Positions 36,156 through 44,257 of a stretch of DNA of 64,000 nt are shown here, piece after piece (position 1 is the stretch's first letter; each line of letters opens with the position of its first letter). Source of the DNA: UBA5239 sp040394635 (GTDB lineage: Bacteria; Verrucomicrobiota; Lentisphaeria; Victivallales; Victivallaceae); the NCBI GenBank assembly GCA_040394635.1, contig JBEBRW010000005.1, forward strand, positions 62,001 to 126,000. Direction: 5' to 3'. The position numbers and the translations under genes are program-made. The notes under the pieces are model-generated. The model did no database searches. It was not told the DNA's origin and saw nothing but the letters and a program-made list of their open reading frames with translations.

Positions 36156-36358
36156 TCCATAAGCATTCCTACAGCTTCACTTCTTATTCCGTTATTTCTT
36201 TAACCCACTATCTCCGTGGTTAATCCCTTCTGTTTATAAAGACTGAGGTCGTTGCCGTTGTTGCGTTCGTGTTAAAAAAAATTCTTTTGCGGGTATTGAC
36301 AATTTGGAAAAAGCCTGTATAATAATTTGTGTAGCGTTAAACAAATACAGGTTTACCC
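36156..36358 (+). promoter_or_regulatory. Gap with the LacI promoter
   Basis: A perfect -35 TTGACA (36296-36301) and -10 TATAAT (36318-36323) with 16-bp spacing precede the LacI gene by 35 bp. The 11 bp GGGTATTGACA are the same as at the structured-RNA promoter. TAAAC-N8-GTTTA (36338-36355) is a weak inverted repeat between the -10 and the start codon and may be the LacI operator. The rest (36156-36290) holds only a repeat-like CTCCGTGGTTAA arm. Confidence 0.6.
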
Positions 36359-37390
36359 ATGATTAAACTGGAACGAAAAGCAACTTTAAAAGACGTGGCC
36401 CGGGAAGCCGGACTCAGCGTCATGACCGTTTCTTATGTTTTGAACGGCAAGAAGTTGAATCATGCCAACGAAAAGAACCGCGAGCGGATTTTCGCCGCCG
36501 CCGAGAAACTGAATTACCGCCCGAACCTGCACGCGCGCCGTCTGGTTACACCGAAAAATAATATCATCGGATTGCTGATCGACAGTCAGGCGCCGATGTT
36601 TTATAAGGACGTGATGTTTGAGCTGGAGAAGCTCGCCTTCGCCAAGGGCTACCGTCTCCAGATCGGGATGATGCACGAGAGCCTCGACTCCATCTGCCAT
36701 TATATCGACGACTTCCTCGGGTCCGGCATCGACAGCGTCATCTGCCTGTCGCACAATTACCCGGACTTCGGCGCGCAGGTGCCGGCCATGTTCGAGCCGT
36801 TCAAGCATGTGGTATTTCTCGAGGAGCCGCAGGCGCCGACCCGTTTTCCGGTAGTCGTGGCCGATCACTACACCAATTATTTCAACGCGGTAAGCGAGCT
36901 GTTGAAGCGCGGCCGCCGCCGTATTTTCAGCTGCCGGGCGCATTATCTGGACAAGGCCTACAGCGAAGGGCGGCGCGGCTTCTTCGATGCGTACAAGGCC
37001 CAGGGCATCCCGGCGGAAGATCATTTCTGGTGGGATTGCGATAACGGCCTGTGGCCGGATTATGCGAAAGCGGAAAAAGAACTGAAGCGGCTCCTGCCGG
37101 AAAAACCGGACGCGCTGATCGTCAACACCGATGAGACGCTCTTCTGGTGCCTGAATGTCCTGTGCGACCAGGGCTTCCAGGTGCCGCAGGATATCGCGTT
37201 GTTCAGCGCCAATCTCGGCCGCTACGGCAAGGCGGCGCGGCCAAGTTTCTGCGGATTCGATTACAATTCAGCGGAAATGGGACAGCTGGTCATCGATCAC
37301 CTGCTCGATTTCATGGAGCCCGGGAGCGATGCGGCCCCGCCGCCTCATAACCTGGTCCGTGCCAAACTGTTCTGGGGGAACTCATGTTAA
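36359..37390 (+). CDS. LacI-family transcription regulator
   Basis: A 343-residue protein with MIKLERKATLKDVAREAGLS then VMTVSYVLNGK (LacI HTH), NYRPNLHARRLVTPKNNIIG (hinge) and an effector domain with two binding-protein-like lobes; the C-terminus (FCGFDYNSAEMGQLVIDHLLD) is standard. Own consensus promoter. It is followed after 34 bp by a pseudopilin and then a beta-helix protein, so it is likely a local autoregulated repressor. Confidence 0.9.
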   Translation: MIKLERKATLKDVAREAGLSVMTVSYVLNGKKLNHANEKNRERIFAAAEKLNYRPNLHARRLVTPKNNIIGLLIDSQAPMFYKDVMFELEKLAFAKGYRLQIGMMHESLDSICHYIDDFLGSGIDSVICLSHNYPDFGAQVPAMFEPFKHVVFLEEPQAPTRFPVVVADHYTNYFNAVSELLKRGRRRIFSCRAHYLDKAYSEGRRGFFDAYKAQGIPAEDHFWWDCDNGLWPDYAKAEKELKRLLPEKPDALIVNTDETLFWCLNVLCDQGFQVPQDIALFSANLGRYGKAARPSFCGFDYNSAEMGQLVIDHLLDFMEPGSDAAPPPHNLVRAKLFWGNSC

Positions 37391-37424
37391 ATAAATATCA
37401 AGATCATTAAATCGGAGGATAAAA

Positions 37425-38123
37425 ATGAAAAAATGTTTTACACTTATTGAACTCCTGGTTGTTATTGCAATCATCGCAATCCTGGCGGCCATGTTGCTGC
37501 CGGCACTGAACAAAGCGCGGGAAAAAGCTCACGCGTCATCCTGCATAAGCAAGCTCAAGCAGCTTGGAGCGGCAAGCGTCATGTATGCGGACGACAATAA
37601 CGGATTCATGCCCGGGCGCGGAGTCTGGCCGGAATATGTTTTCTGGACCAACCGGGTCGGCCCGTATCTGGGAATTCCCATGCGGACCAGTTCCAGAGGC
37701 GATAACATTTTCTATACCGACCGGGCATATCCGATATTCCGGTGCGCTTCGGTCACCGACAGTGATGCCGACAATGATCTGGCTAATTTCTGTATCGAGA
37801 CCAGGGCAGCGTACGGCACTAACGGCTCGGGCTATGGCATCAATAACCGCGCAGCAACCATGCAGGAGGCGAGCGGTGCCTTAATCACTTCGGCCGTAGG
37901 TTGCAAGGTCAGCCGTTGTACGCGTCCGTCGCAGGTATTCTGGCTGTTCGATATGGGTGCCAAATACGCGGCTGCGGACTTCAATACGCCGTTGCGAGTC
38001 GGTTACGTACACAGCAGCATGACCAATGTGTCGCATCTTGACGGAAGCGTCAAGCCGTATCCCCGCAACATCACCTGCAATACGGTCAGCGACCCCGAAT
38101 ATTTGAACTGGAAACCATATTAA
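37425..38123 (+). CDS. Prepilin-like exported protein (type II secretion pseudopilin family)
   Basis: A 232-residue protein with MKKC then FTLIELLVVIAIIAIL, LPALNKAREKAHASSCISKL and, near the C-terminus, a variant VSHLDGSVKPYP in place of DGH. GGAGG precedes the ATG. It is the middle gene of the LacI operon, before the beta-helix protein. The DGS variant is the only one of the six pseudopilins here that lacks the His. Confidence 0.83.
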   Translation: MKKCFTLIELLVVIAIIAILAAMLLPALNKAREKAHASSCISKLKQLGAASVMYADDNNGFMPGRGVWPEYVFWTNRVGPYLGIPMRTSSRGDNIFYTDRAYPIFRCASVTDSDADNDLANFCIETRAAYGTNGSGYGINNRAATMQEASGALITSAVGCKVSRCTRPSQVFWLFDMGAKYAAADFNTPLRVGYVHSSMTNVSHLDGSVKPYPRNITCNTVSDPEYLNWKPY

Positions 38124-38142
38124 TCTACAAGGAATGCATGAC

Positions 38143-39534
38143 ATGAAAAAATTCGGATTTTATCTGACTGTACTGTTGGCCCTTATCCTGATGGGCGCCT
38201 CGGCTGAAACAATCACTCTCAAGCCCGGAGAATATCCCATAACCACAAATACCACCTATGATAAAACCGTTGTATTTGAGCAGGGGGCGTATCTGACCAT
38301 CGCCCCAGATGTTACCGTCACCTTCAACCAAGGCTTCACTGCCGGAGAATGGCACATTTTCCGCGGCAAAGGCAAAATAGCGGGGGTGCGGAAGCTCATT
38401 CCTGAGTGGTTCGGAGCCATCGGCAATGGCAAGGCCGATGATACGGAAGCTTTGCAGCGAACGCTGGACTCCTGCCGGGACCAGGGATTCGGGGCGGGTG
38501 CCGGCAATGTGATTGTCCTGAAAGGTATTCACCTGGTCGGCAGCCTGAACGCCGATACCACGTATTTGAATATTCATTCGGAAAATGCCTGGCTGATTGC
38601 CAAACCCGCCGGAAATTATCCTTATCTGATCCGGTTCAGCAAGCACTTCTGCAAAGTCACCGGGACCCTCTCCATTGACGGGAATTACAATCTTGGTTAT
38701 GACTGCATGATCAATGTCAATACGCGTCACTTCATCGGAAATGACATCGTAATCTGGCGGGCGAACCTCGCGTGGCTTTTCGGTGATCGCTCCTGGGCGA
38801 CCAGCGGCAAACCCGGCGATGCGGAAAAGGGCGACAGCGAAGTCCAGATCAATGGCGGCTCAACGGTGCATTGCCTGCGTGGAGTGGAAGCGGTCGGTGC
38901 CAATACGATCATCCATTTTAACAATGCTCATATTTATTCATATCCCTGGACCTTGCAGGCAGGCGACCCCCGCAAGGAAGCCTGGGAAGCGGCGGATTCG
39001 ACGCTGGTCAGGAGCATTGGCAGCCTGATTTATTTCACCGGCGGCGGCCTGGCGAATTTCACGTCCAAAGTACCGTTAATCGAAGTTCAGCCGATCCGCT
39101 GCACCCAGCGCGAATATTTCAGCAATTACGGAGCGGTATCCGTGGCCAACACGCATATTGAGTCCGGCAATCTCTTCGCCACGGCCAATCCCAATAAAAT
39201 TCCGAATCAGGATTACCAGGGCAATCCCACGGTACAAGACATGATCAGCTTGACGATGACCTCATGCGGAGGATACCTCAGCGGCGGCAATGCCATATTG
39301 ATCAACACCGACCCGTTATTCAGTGGCGGTATTGTGGTCGATAACTGCAATTTTTATGCTTATCACCGCGATGCCCCTCTGGCAAAAATCGGCAATCCCA
39401 AAGCATGGATAAAAATCGACGAATACAGTGTCAACGACAAGCATTCAAAAGGCATAAATTCCGTCATCGGCGGCAAAAGAATCTATACCGAATATAAGAT
39501 ATCCGAGGCCGGCGCCCGACCACAAGCCCGGTAA
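38143..39534 (+). CDS. Exported pectate-lyase-3-like beta-helix protein
   Basis: A 463-residue protein with signal peptide MKKFGFYLTVLLALILMGASA. The start at 38143 has AAGGAA 9 nt upstream; the in-frame ATG at 38134 is too close to it. A short N-terminal beta domain precedes PEWFGAIGNGKADDTEALQR, the entry motif of pectate-lyase-3-type right-handed beta-helices, and the body has helix-like repeats (VVDNCNFYAYH near the end). Such proteins bind or cleave polysaccharides; the catalytic residues cannot be named. It ends the LacI-pseudopilin operon. Confidence 0.65.
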   Translation: MKKFGFYLTVLLALILMGASAETITLKPGEYPITTNTTYDKTVVFEQGAYLTIAPDVTVTFNQGFTAGEWHIFRGKGKIAGVRKLIPEWFGAIGNGKADDTEALQRTLDSCRDQGFGAGAGNVIVLKGIHLVGSLNADTTYLNIHSENAWLIAKPAGNYPYLIRFSKHFCKVTGTLSIDGNYNLGYDCMINVNTRHFIGNDIVIWRANLAWLFGDRSWATSGKPGDAEKGDSEVQINGGSTVHCLRGVEAVGANTIIHFNNAHIYSYPWTLQAGDPRKEAWEAADSTLVRSIGSLIYFTGGGLANFTSKVPLIEVQPIRCTQREYFSNYGAVSVANTHIESGNLFATANPNKIPNQDYQGNPTVQDMISLTMTSCGGYLSGGNAILINTDPLFSGGIVVDNCNFYAYHRDAPLAKIGNPKAWIKIDEYSVNDKHSKGINSVIGGKRIYTEYKISEAGARPQAR

Positions 39535-39548
39535 AAAAAGGGCACTAA

Positions 39549-39581
39549 AAAAGCCGGAGATTTCACCAATCTCCGGCTTTT
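39549..39581. terminator. Bidirectional Rho-independent terminator
   Basis: A perfect 14-bp stem AAAAGCCGGAGATT with loop TCACC and AATCTCCGGCTTTT. It has T-runs on both strands and lies between the convergent beta-helix and CsgG-like genes, so it ends both operons. Confidence 0.9.
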
Positions 39582-39597
39582 GCGTTTGTGGGTAGAA

Positions 39598-40521
39598 TTA
39601 CTTCATGATCGGGAAGAGCTCGTCGGCCATGCGCAGCGCGGTCTGGGCGATTGCGTCCTTGGCGGCGATGATGTAGGTCGCCCCGGCAATCGTTTCCTTG
39701 GTCGCCCCGGTGGCCAGGAGTTTGCGTTCACCGTTCTTGAGCTGGTAGATACTCAGTTCAAGCCTGGCGGTGGCACTGGTGAATTTGTGGTAAGTGCCGG
39801 AATTGCTCGCCACGGCTTCGCCGACGATCTGGAAATCCGCATCCTTGGCGCTCTCGGCCACGGTGAAATCGAGCAGCAGCAGCAATTTCTTCAATTCAGT
39901 CTCGGCGGCGGGATCAGGCACCATGATGCTGATATCTTCCCGGACTGCGACATGGACCTTGCGTTTTTCGCCTTTGAGCGACTTCGACAAAGTATCGGCT
40001 ACGGAAAGAGAAGTTTTTTCCTTCGGCAGCAGTTTGGAACTTTGTTTTTCCAGAATGTCGAGGATTTTCTTGGCAAGCTCGGGGACCTGGTCCAGGTAAT
40101 CGGCCGTGGCCGAGGAGACGCTGGCGGCGCGAACTTTGCTGGTTTCGGTGCCGATGATCTTGGCGGTCAGGTAACTTTTGCCGTCGACCTTGAGCAGCGA
40201 TCCGGTGATCAGGATCTTGGCGCCGGTCAGGCGGCCCAACTTGTTCTGGCTCTCGGAGTCGACCAGTCCCACAGATGACAACTGCAGTTCAGTCAGTATC
40301 TTGTCCAGTTCGGCACGTTCCACCATTTCGATATCGGCATTGCCGAGTTGCTCGGTGAGCAGGTCCGCCACGGACCGTCCCAGTTCGTTATTTCTGGGGT
40401 TGGGATCACGGCTCTCAAACGCCAGTACCGCGGTGGTCGGCACCATCAGCGTTTTTTCCTCCTCTGCACTCCAGGAGCAGAGGCACAGCCCGATCAGCAT
40501 TGCTGAGAGGATCTTCTTCAT
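39598..40521 (-). CDS. Exported CsgG/LpoB-like protein
   Basis: A 307-residue protein with a signal peptide (MKKILSAMLIGLCLCSWSAE). Residues about 28-135 match the CsgG-type fold: TAVLAFESRDPNPRNNELGR, VADLLTEQLGN, VERAELDKILTELQLS and TGAKILITGSL. The C-terminal part (about 190-300) has a second similar alpha/beta unit. CsgG proteins form outer-membrane export pores and LpoB-like ones activate wall synthases, but a Cys lipobox is not clear here. It is the last gene of the ECF operon, and its start overlaps the previous stop (ATGA). Confidence 0.7.
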   Translation of the reverse strand: MKKILSAMLIGLCLCSWSAEEEKTLMVPTTAVLAFESRDPNPRNNELGRSVADLLTEQLGNADIEMVERAELDKILTELQLSSVGLVDSESQNKLGRLTGAKILITGSLLKVDGKSYLTAKIIGTETSKVRAASVSSATADYLDQVPELAKKILDILEKQSSKLLPKEKTSLSVADTLSKSLKGEKRKVHVAVREDISIMVPDPAAETELKKLLLLLDFTVAESAKDADFQIVGEAVASNSGTYHKFTSATARLELSIYQLKNGERKLLATGATKETIAGATYIIAAKDAIAQTALRMADELFPIMK

Positions 40522-41201
40522 TTTCCTTTCTCCTTTGTTATCGTTTGCTTTATCAATAAAACATCTTCAATATTCGACAGGTTAAATTCCGGCGCCAACA
40601 CAATAACCCGTCGATCATTGTTTTTCAATTCCAGATAAGCGGCGCTGCCGTTAATATCTGCAATCTGTTCCTCTTTGTTAAGTATGACGCCAAGAGAACC
40701 GGAAATCTTAGCGGTGCATAAAGAAATCGCCTGCCAATCGCCGCTGAGATTCATCGGGAAATAATTTTTTTCCGTGAAAAGAAAATTAAGCTCGGCGGTA
40801 CATTTGGCCAGGGTGTCGGCAAAAATAATCTTCTCTTTGCCGGCCGGCGGCACGGCAACGCCGTATGCCTTCAGCGCATTGGCAATCGTTCTCTTCTCCA
40901 TATCGATTCCGGCCGTGACTCCGGTCAGAATTTCCGGGGAATAGAGTTTCACTTTGGTGGTGGCTTTGTCGGACTGCAGCGTGGCGTCCAGAACCGTGCC
41001 GGGGTCCATTTTCGGCAGGTCTATGATGATTTTGCCGTTCTCCGCGACGCCCATCGCCAGCACCCGCCCATGAGTGGCCGTCAGCTGCCACGAACCCTCG
41101 CCATCGACCAGCTGCTGCTTGCCGGTAAACAGATTCAGCACGTCACCGGAGTACAGCATTGCGGCGGTCATACCCAACATCAGACCAAGCATCCATTTCA
41201 T
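40518..41201 (-). CDS. Exported hypothetical protein of the ECF operon
   Basis: A 227-residue protein with signal peptide MKWMLGLMLGMTAAMLYSG and an all-beta-looking first half (GSWQLTATHGRVLAMGVAEN, KIIIDLPKMDPGTVLDATLQ). Residues about 95-220 alternate short strands and helices. I do not recognise the family. It is between two CsgG-like genes, 8 bp downstream of one and overlapping the start of the other. Confidence 0.55.
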   Translation of the reverse strand: MKWMLGLMLGMTAAMLYSGDVLNLFTGKQQLVDGEGSWQLTATHGRVLAMGVAENGKIIIDLPKMDPGTVLDATLQSDKATTKVKLYSPEILTGVTAGIDMEKRTIANALKAYGVAVPPAGKEKIIFADTLAKCTAELNFLFTEKNYFPMNLSGDWQAISLCTAKISGSLGVILNKEEQIADINGSAAYLELKNNDRRVIVLAPEFNLSNIEDVLLIKQTITKEKGK

Positions 41202-41209
41202 AGTTCACC

Positions 41210-41983
41210 TCACTTTTTGTCGCTGATGGCGATTTCGCCATTGATCAGTTTACGGATTTCTTTTGCCGAAACGGCGACGGCGCTTTTGTCGCCGAAAACA
41301 TTCACTATATTGTGTTTCGACAAGATCTTGCCACCGGCATCGGTGACATAAAACTGCAGATTGATGACCCCGCTTTCCGAGCCGGGCTCGAATTCCAACC
41401 GCAGCAGTTTAGCCGCCTGCGCCAGTTTATAACTTGCGGAAGTCAGCTGGCGCTCCTTCAGGACTTTCTCCAGATATGTGCGCTCCAGCATCTGAAGTTC
41501 CACGTATTTCATCAGCTCTTTTTCGATATCCGAAACCATCGGATTAATCATGCCTTTGTATTTGCGCGGCACGCCGATATCCCGCACCGACACGATCGAA
41601 AACAGGATCGGATTTTCCACCTGCTGCCGCTTGATTGCCCGCCGCGTCAGGCTCAGCGCCTCCTCGAGGTTTTTGTACGCGGCGTTCTCCAGCCGGAACC
41701 CGTTCCTGGCATTGAACGCCAGCAGGTTTCCGCCACGGACCAGCACGAAAATATCGCAATGCGGGAAGTAACGCCCCAGCTGCGACTCGGTCAGATTCAT
41801 TTCGCTGAGCTGGTGCTCACGCAGGATTTTGTCGATCTGGCCGCGCTCGTACAAATCGACCTCATCCGAGATTTCCGCCGTCAGCAGAGCCACCGTGTCC
41901 GTATCGCCGAACACCGCGACCTTGACCTCCGCCGCTCCCAGCCACATGCAGCACGACAATATCATCAGCAGCGAAATTCTCAT
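41210..41983 (-). CDS. Exported divergent CsgG-like protein
   Basis: Starting at MRISLLMILSCC (the ATG overlaps the stop of the preceding gene), the protein has 257 residues with signal peptide to about residue 17. VKVAVFGDTDTVALLTAEIS, LYERGQIDKILREHQLS and HCDIFVLVRGG follow the same order as in the 39598 protein (VERAELDKILTEL, GAKILITGS), so it is a CsgG-type relative with lower similarity. The C-terminus has a second unit (MLERTYLEKVLKERQLTSAS) and thus looks duplicated. Located between the large paralogues and the rest of the operon. Confidence 0.6.
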   Translation of the reverse strand: MRISLLMILSCCMWLGAAEVKVAVFGDTDTVALLTAEISDEVDLYERGQIDKILREHQLSEMNLTESQLGRYFPHCDIFVLVRGGNLLAFNARNGFRLENAAYKNLEEALSLTRRAIKRQQVENPILFSIVSVRDIGVPRKYKGMINPMVSDIEKELMKYVELQMLERTYLEKVLKERQLTSASYKLAQAAKLLRLEFEPGSESGVINLQFYVTDAGGKILSKHNIVNVFGDKSAVAVSAKEIRKLINGEIAISDKK

Positions 41984-44256
41984 TTCCGTTGGCCTCCTTT
42001 CTTCGGCTTTACTTTGAAATACCGCGAGGGGGTCTGGTAAATGACGCTCTCGTCCCGCTCGAAAATGAGGCGGCACGGCGGCAGCAGCAGCATGGGCGAT
42101 TTCGCGAAATCCGTCAGGTTTGCGCAGATCGGATTGTAGCCGGAGCCCCACAGGCGGCCCCCGTGAATCAGCCACGGCGTTCTGAAACTTTCCGAGAGGC
42201 CGTCCATCCGGTACTCCGCCGCTTTGCGGTTGAACGATATGAAGGTATGCGGTTTACCGTCGGCCGGATCGATCCGGGTGATCTGGCTATCCGCCAGCAC
42301 ATACATCATTTTCTCATCCGCCTGATACCAGAAATTGAACTCGCTGCTGCGGCGAAAACGGGCCATTTCCATGAATTCGTCCCGGTCGAGCCGGTAGCGG
42401 AAAAGGATGATCTCCCGGTTCATGGCCACCATGAACCATAATTCATTGCCGTTGTACGCGATCAGGCTGCAGGGGATGCCCTTGTTCTGTTCCGCGATGT
42501 TCGTCTTGGTGCTGCGGGTGGTGTTGAAATGCACCCGCCGGTCGGAACCGTCCATTTTGGCCGAGCTCAGCGAGATATCGGCGGGCGGCCCCACTTCCGC
42601 GCCGCAAAGGGTGTAGATCCGGCCCTGGACGATGGCTGTGTACAGCGGCGGCGAGTCCAGGAAGTCCTCAATGAAATGCCACGAGGATTTCGCGCGGTCG
42701 TAAACCGCCAACGTCGAGGACATCGAGTACACGATCCACTCGTCCGATACCGCCAGCCGCCTGGCGCGCAGCATGAACCAGTTGCCGCGCATGTAATAAT
42801 CGCCCATGATCGGGGTTTTCACCGGCGCGCTTACGGAACCATCCTTGCGCCAGATCCCCAGCAGCAATTCCGTGGCCGGCCGGTCTACGGGAACATCTCT
42901 CAGCATCAAATACAAATCCCCGTTATGCTCGGTCATCTCAACGCAACGCAAATAGCCCGGGTGATTGAACAGTTTCTGCCAGTCCAACGTCTCGATCTCA
43001 AACGCGTTGTTGATTTCATTGAAAAGCCTGATCTGAGCCGGGCTGCGCACCTCCTGATTTCGGGGGAACAGGTTTTCGACCGGGCTGATAAAGCTGTTGG
43101 CCACGGAATTTTTGCACATGCGCTCGTGGTTGAATTGCTGAATCTCCGGCACGCGTTTCAACAGCGCGTCATAATCCCTGGCGTCGAATAACCGGCGGAG
43201 CGAATCCCAGGTCGAGGTCTTATTGGTTTTCTGACGGTATTTTTTCAGTTCAAATTCGGCGAGCCCGCGTTCATGGACCCACCATTGACAGAAATACATG
43301 TCGACCCGGCTTTGCATGAAGTTGCTGTTCGGCGAATCCGAAGGCGCGTTCAGTTTCGGGTTGATTTCGTCGAGTTCCCGGAAAAATTCATCGATGAACT
43401 TGACGAATGTCTCCTTGTTCCGTGGAGCATTCACCGCTTTGCGCATCATTTTCAGGTGTGCCGCCTGGATTTTCACTTCTTCGAAGGGGCTGTTTTCGGC
43501 CATTTTCAGGTACTCGTCGGTGCCGTTCACATAGTCGATGATGACCTGGTCGTAATCATTGAACGGATAATTCGGAAACTCGATGCGGTGTATGCCCTGC
43601 CAGTCGATCTTTTTGGCGGCGGCGGCGAGCTGGTTCGGATTTTTGCGGACGAAATCATGGGCATAACGCAGAAATTCCAGTTCCTCGCGGTAGCGCCCCT
43701 TGAGCCACGCGGCGTAGTCGAAATAGAGGTCGCAAGTATTCGAGCGTTTGATGACAAGCGAATAAGACTGCAATTCATTGACCGAGTTGATCCCGTCCGA
43801 TAAATCATAATTGAACCACAGCCGCCGCTGTTCCTCCTTGACCAGCGGGCGCCATTTCTCGCAGAACTTCGCCATCGCCTGCATTTCGGGTTTGGTGATG
43901 CTGCGCGACAATTGATTGATAAACGATCCGGAAGAGAACGGATTTGAATACATCGGCTGCTTCGAAGCGGGAAATTCTCTGGCGAATTCCGCCACCCGGT
44001 CAAACTGTTCATTCAGGGCGGCGACCCGGTCGGTCCAGCTCATTGTCTCAAACAGCCGGGCACGTACGGTCAGGTCGTTATAGCGGTATGTCTCATTATT
44101 CGGTTCCAGGGCGACGGCGGCGGCAATTTTTCCCGCAGCAGCCCTGATTTCCCGGCTTTTCAATAATTCCTGATATTCCTTGAAATACTGCGCCGCCTCG
44201 TTGCCATGCAGCAACAAGCCAAAAAACAGAGTACACAGCAATAAATGATATTTCAT
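41980..44256 (-). CDS. Large exported protein with propeller-like C-terminus (paralogue C)
   Basis: A 758-residue protein with a signal peptide (MKYHLLLCTLFFGLLLHG). The N-terminal 400 residues are helical, with ALEPNNETYRYNDL, DLSDGIN and TDEYLKMAE. The C-terminal 330 residues are beta-rich, with repeated short strands (LAVSDEWIVYS, VVQGRIYTLCG-like, GSDRRVHFNTTR), which suggest a beta-propeller. The two neighbouring genes encode paralogues. I know no characterised homologue. Probably envelope-localised. Confidence 0.6.
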   Translation of the reverse strand: MKYHLLLCTLFFGLLLHGNEAAQYFKEYQELLKSREIRAAAGKIAAAVALEPNNETYRYNDLTVRARLFETMSWTDRVAALNEQFDRVAEFAREFPASKQPMYSNPFSSGSFINQLSRSITKPEMQAMAKFCEKWRPLVKEEQRRLWFNYDLSDGINSVNELQSYSLVIKRSNTCDLYFDYAAWLKGRYREELEFLRYAHDFVRKNPNQLAAAAKKIDWQGIHRIEFPNYPFNDYDQVIIDYVNGTDEYLKMAENSPFEEVKIQAAHLKMMRKAVNAPRNKETFVKFIDEFFRELDEINPKLNAPSDSPNSNFMQSRVDMYFCQWWVHERGLAEFELKKYRQKTNKTSTWDSLRRLFDARDYDALLKRVPEIQQFNHERMCKNSVANSFISPVENLFPRNQEVRSPAQIRLFNEINNAFEIETLDWQKLFNHPGYLRCVEMTEHNGDLYLMLRDVPVDRPATELLLGIWRKDGSVSAPVKTPIMGDYYMRGNWFMLRARRLAVSDEWIVYSMSSTLAVYDRAKSSWHFIEDFLDSPPLYTAIVQGRIYTLCGAEVGPPADISLSSAKMDGSDRRVHFNTTRSTKTNIAEQNKGIPCSLIAYNGNELWFMVAMNREIILFRYRLDRDEFMEMARFRRSSEFNFWYQADEKMMYVLADSQITRIDPADGKPHTFISFNRKAAEYRMDGLSESFRTPWLIHGGRLWGSGYNPICANLTDFAKSPMLLLPPCRLIFERDESVIYQTPSRYFKVKPKKGGQRK

Positions 44257-44257
44257 T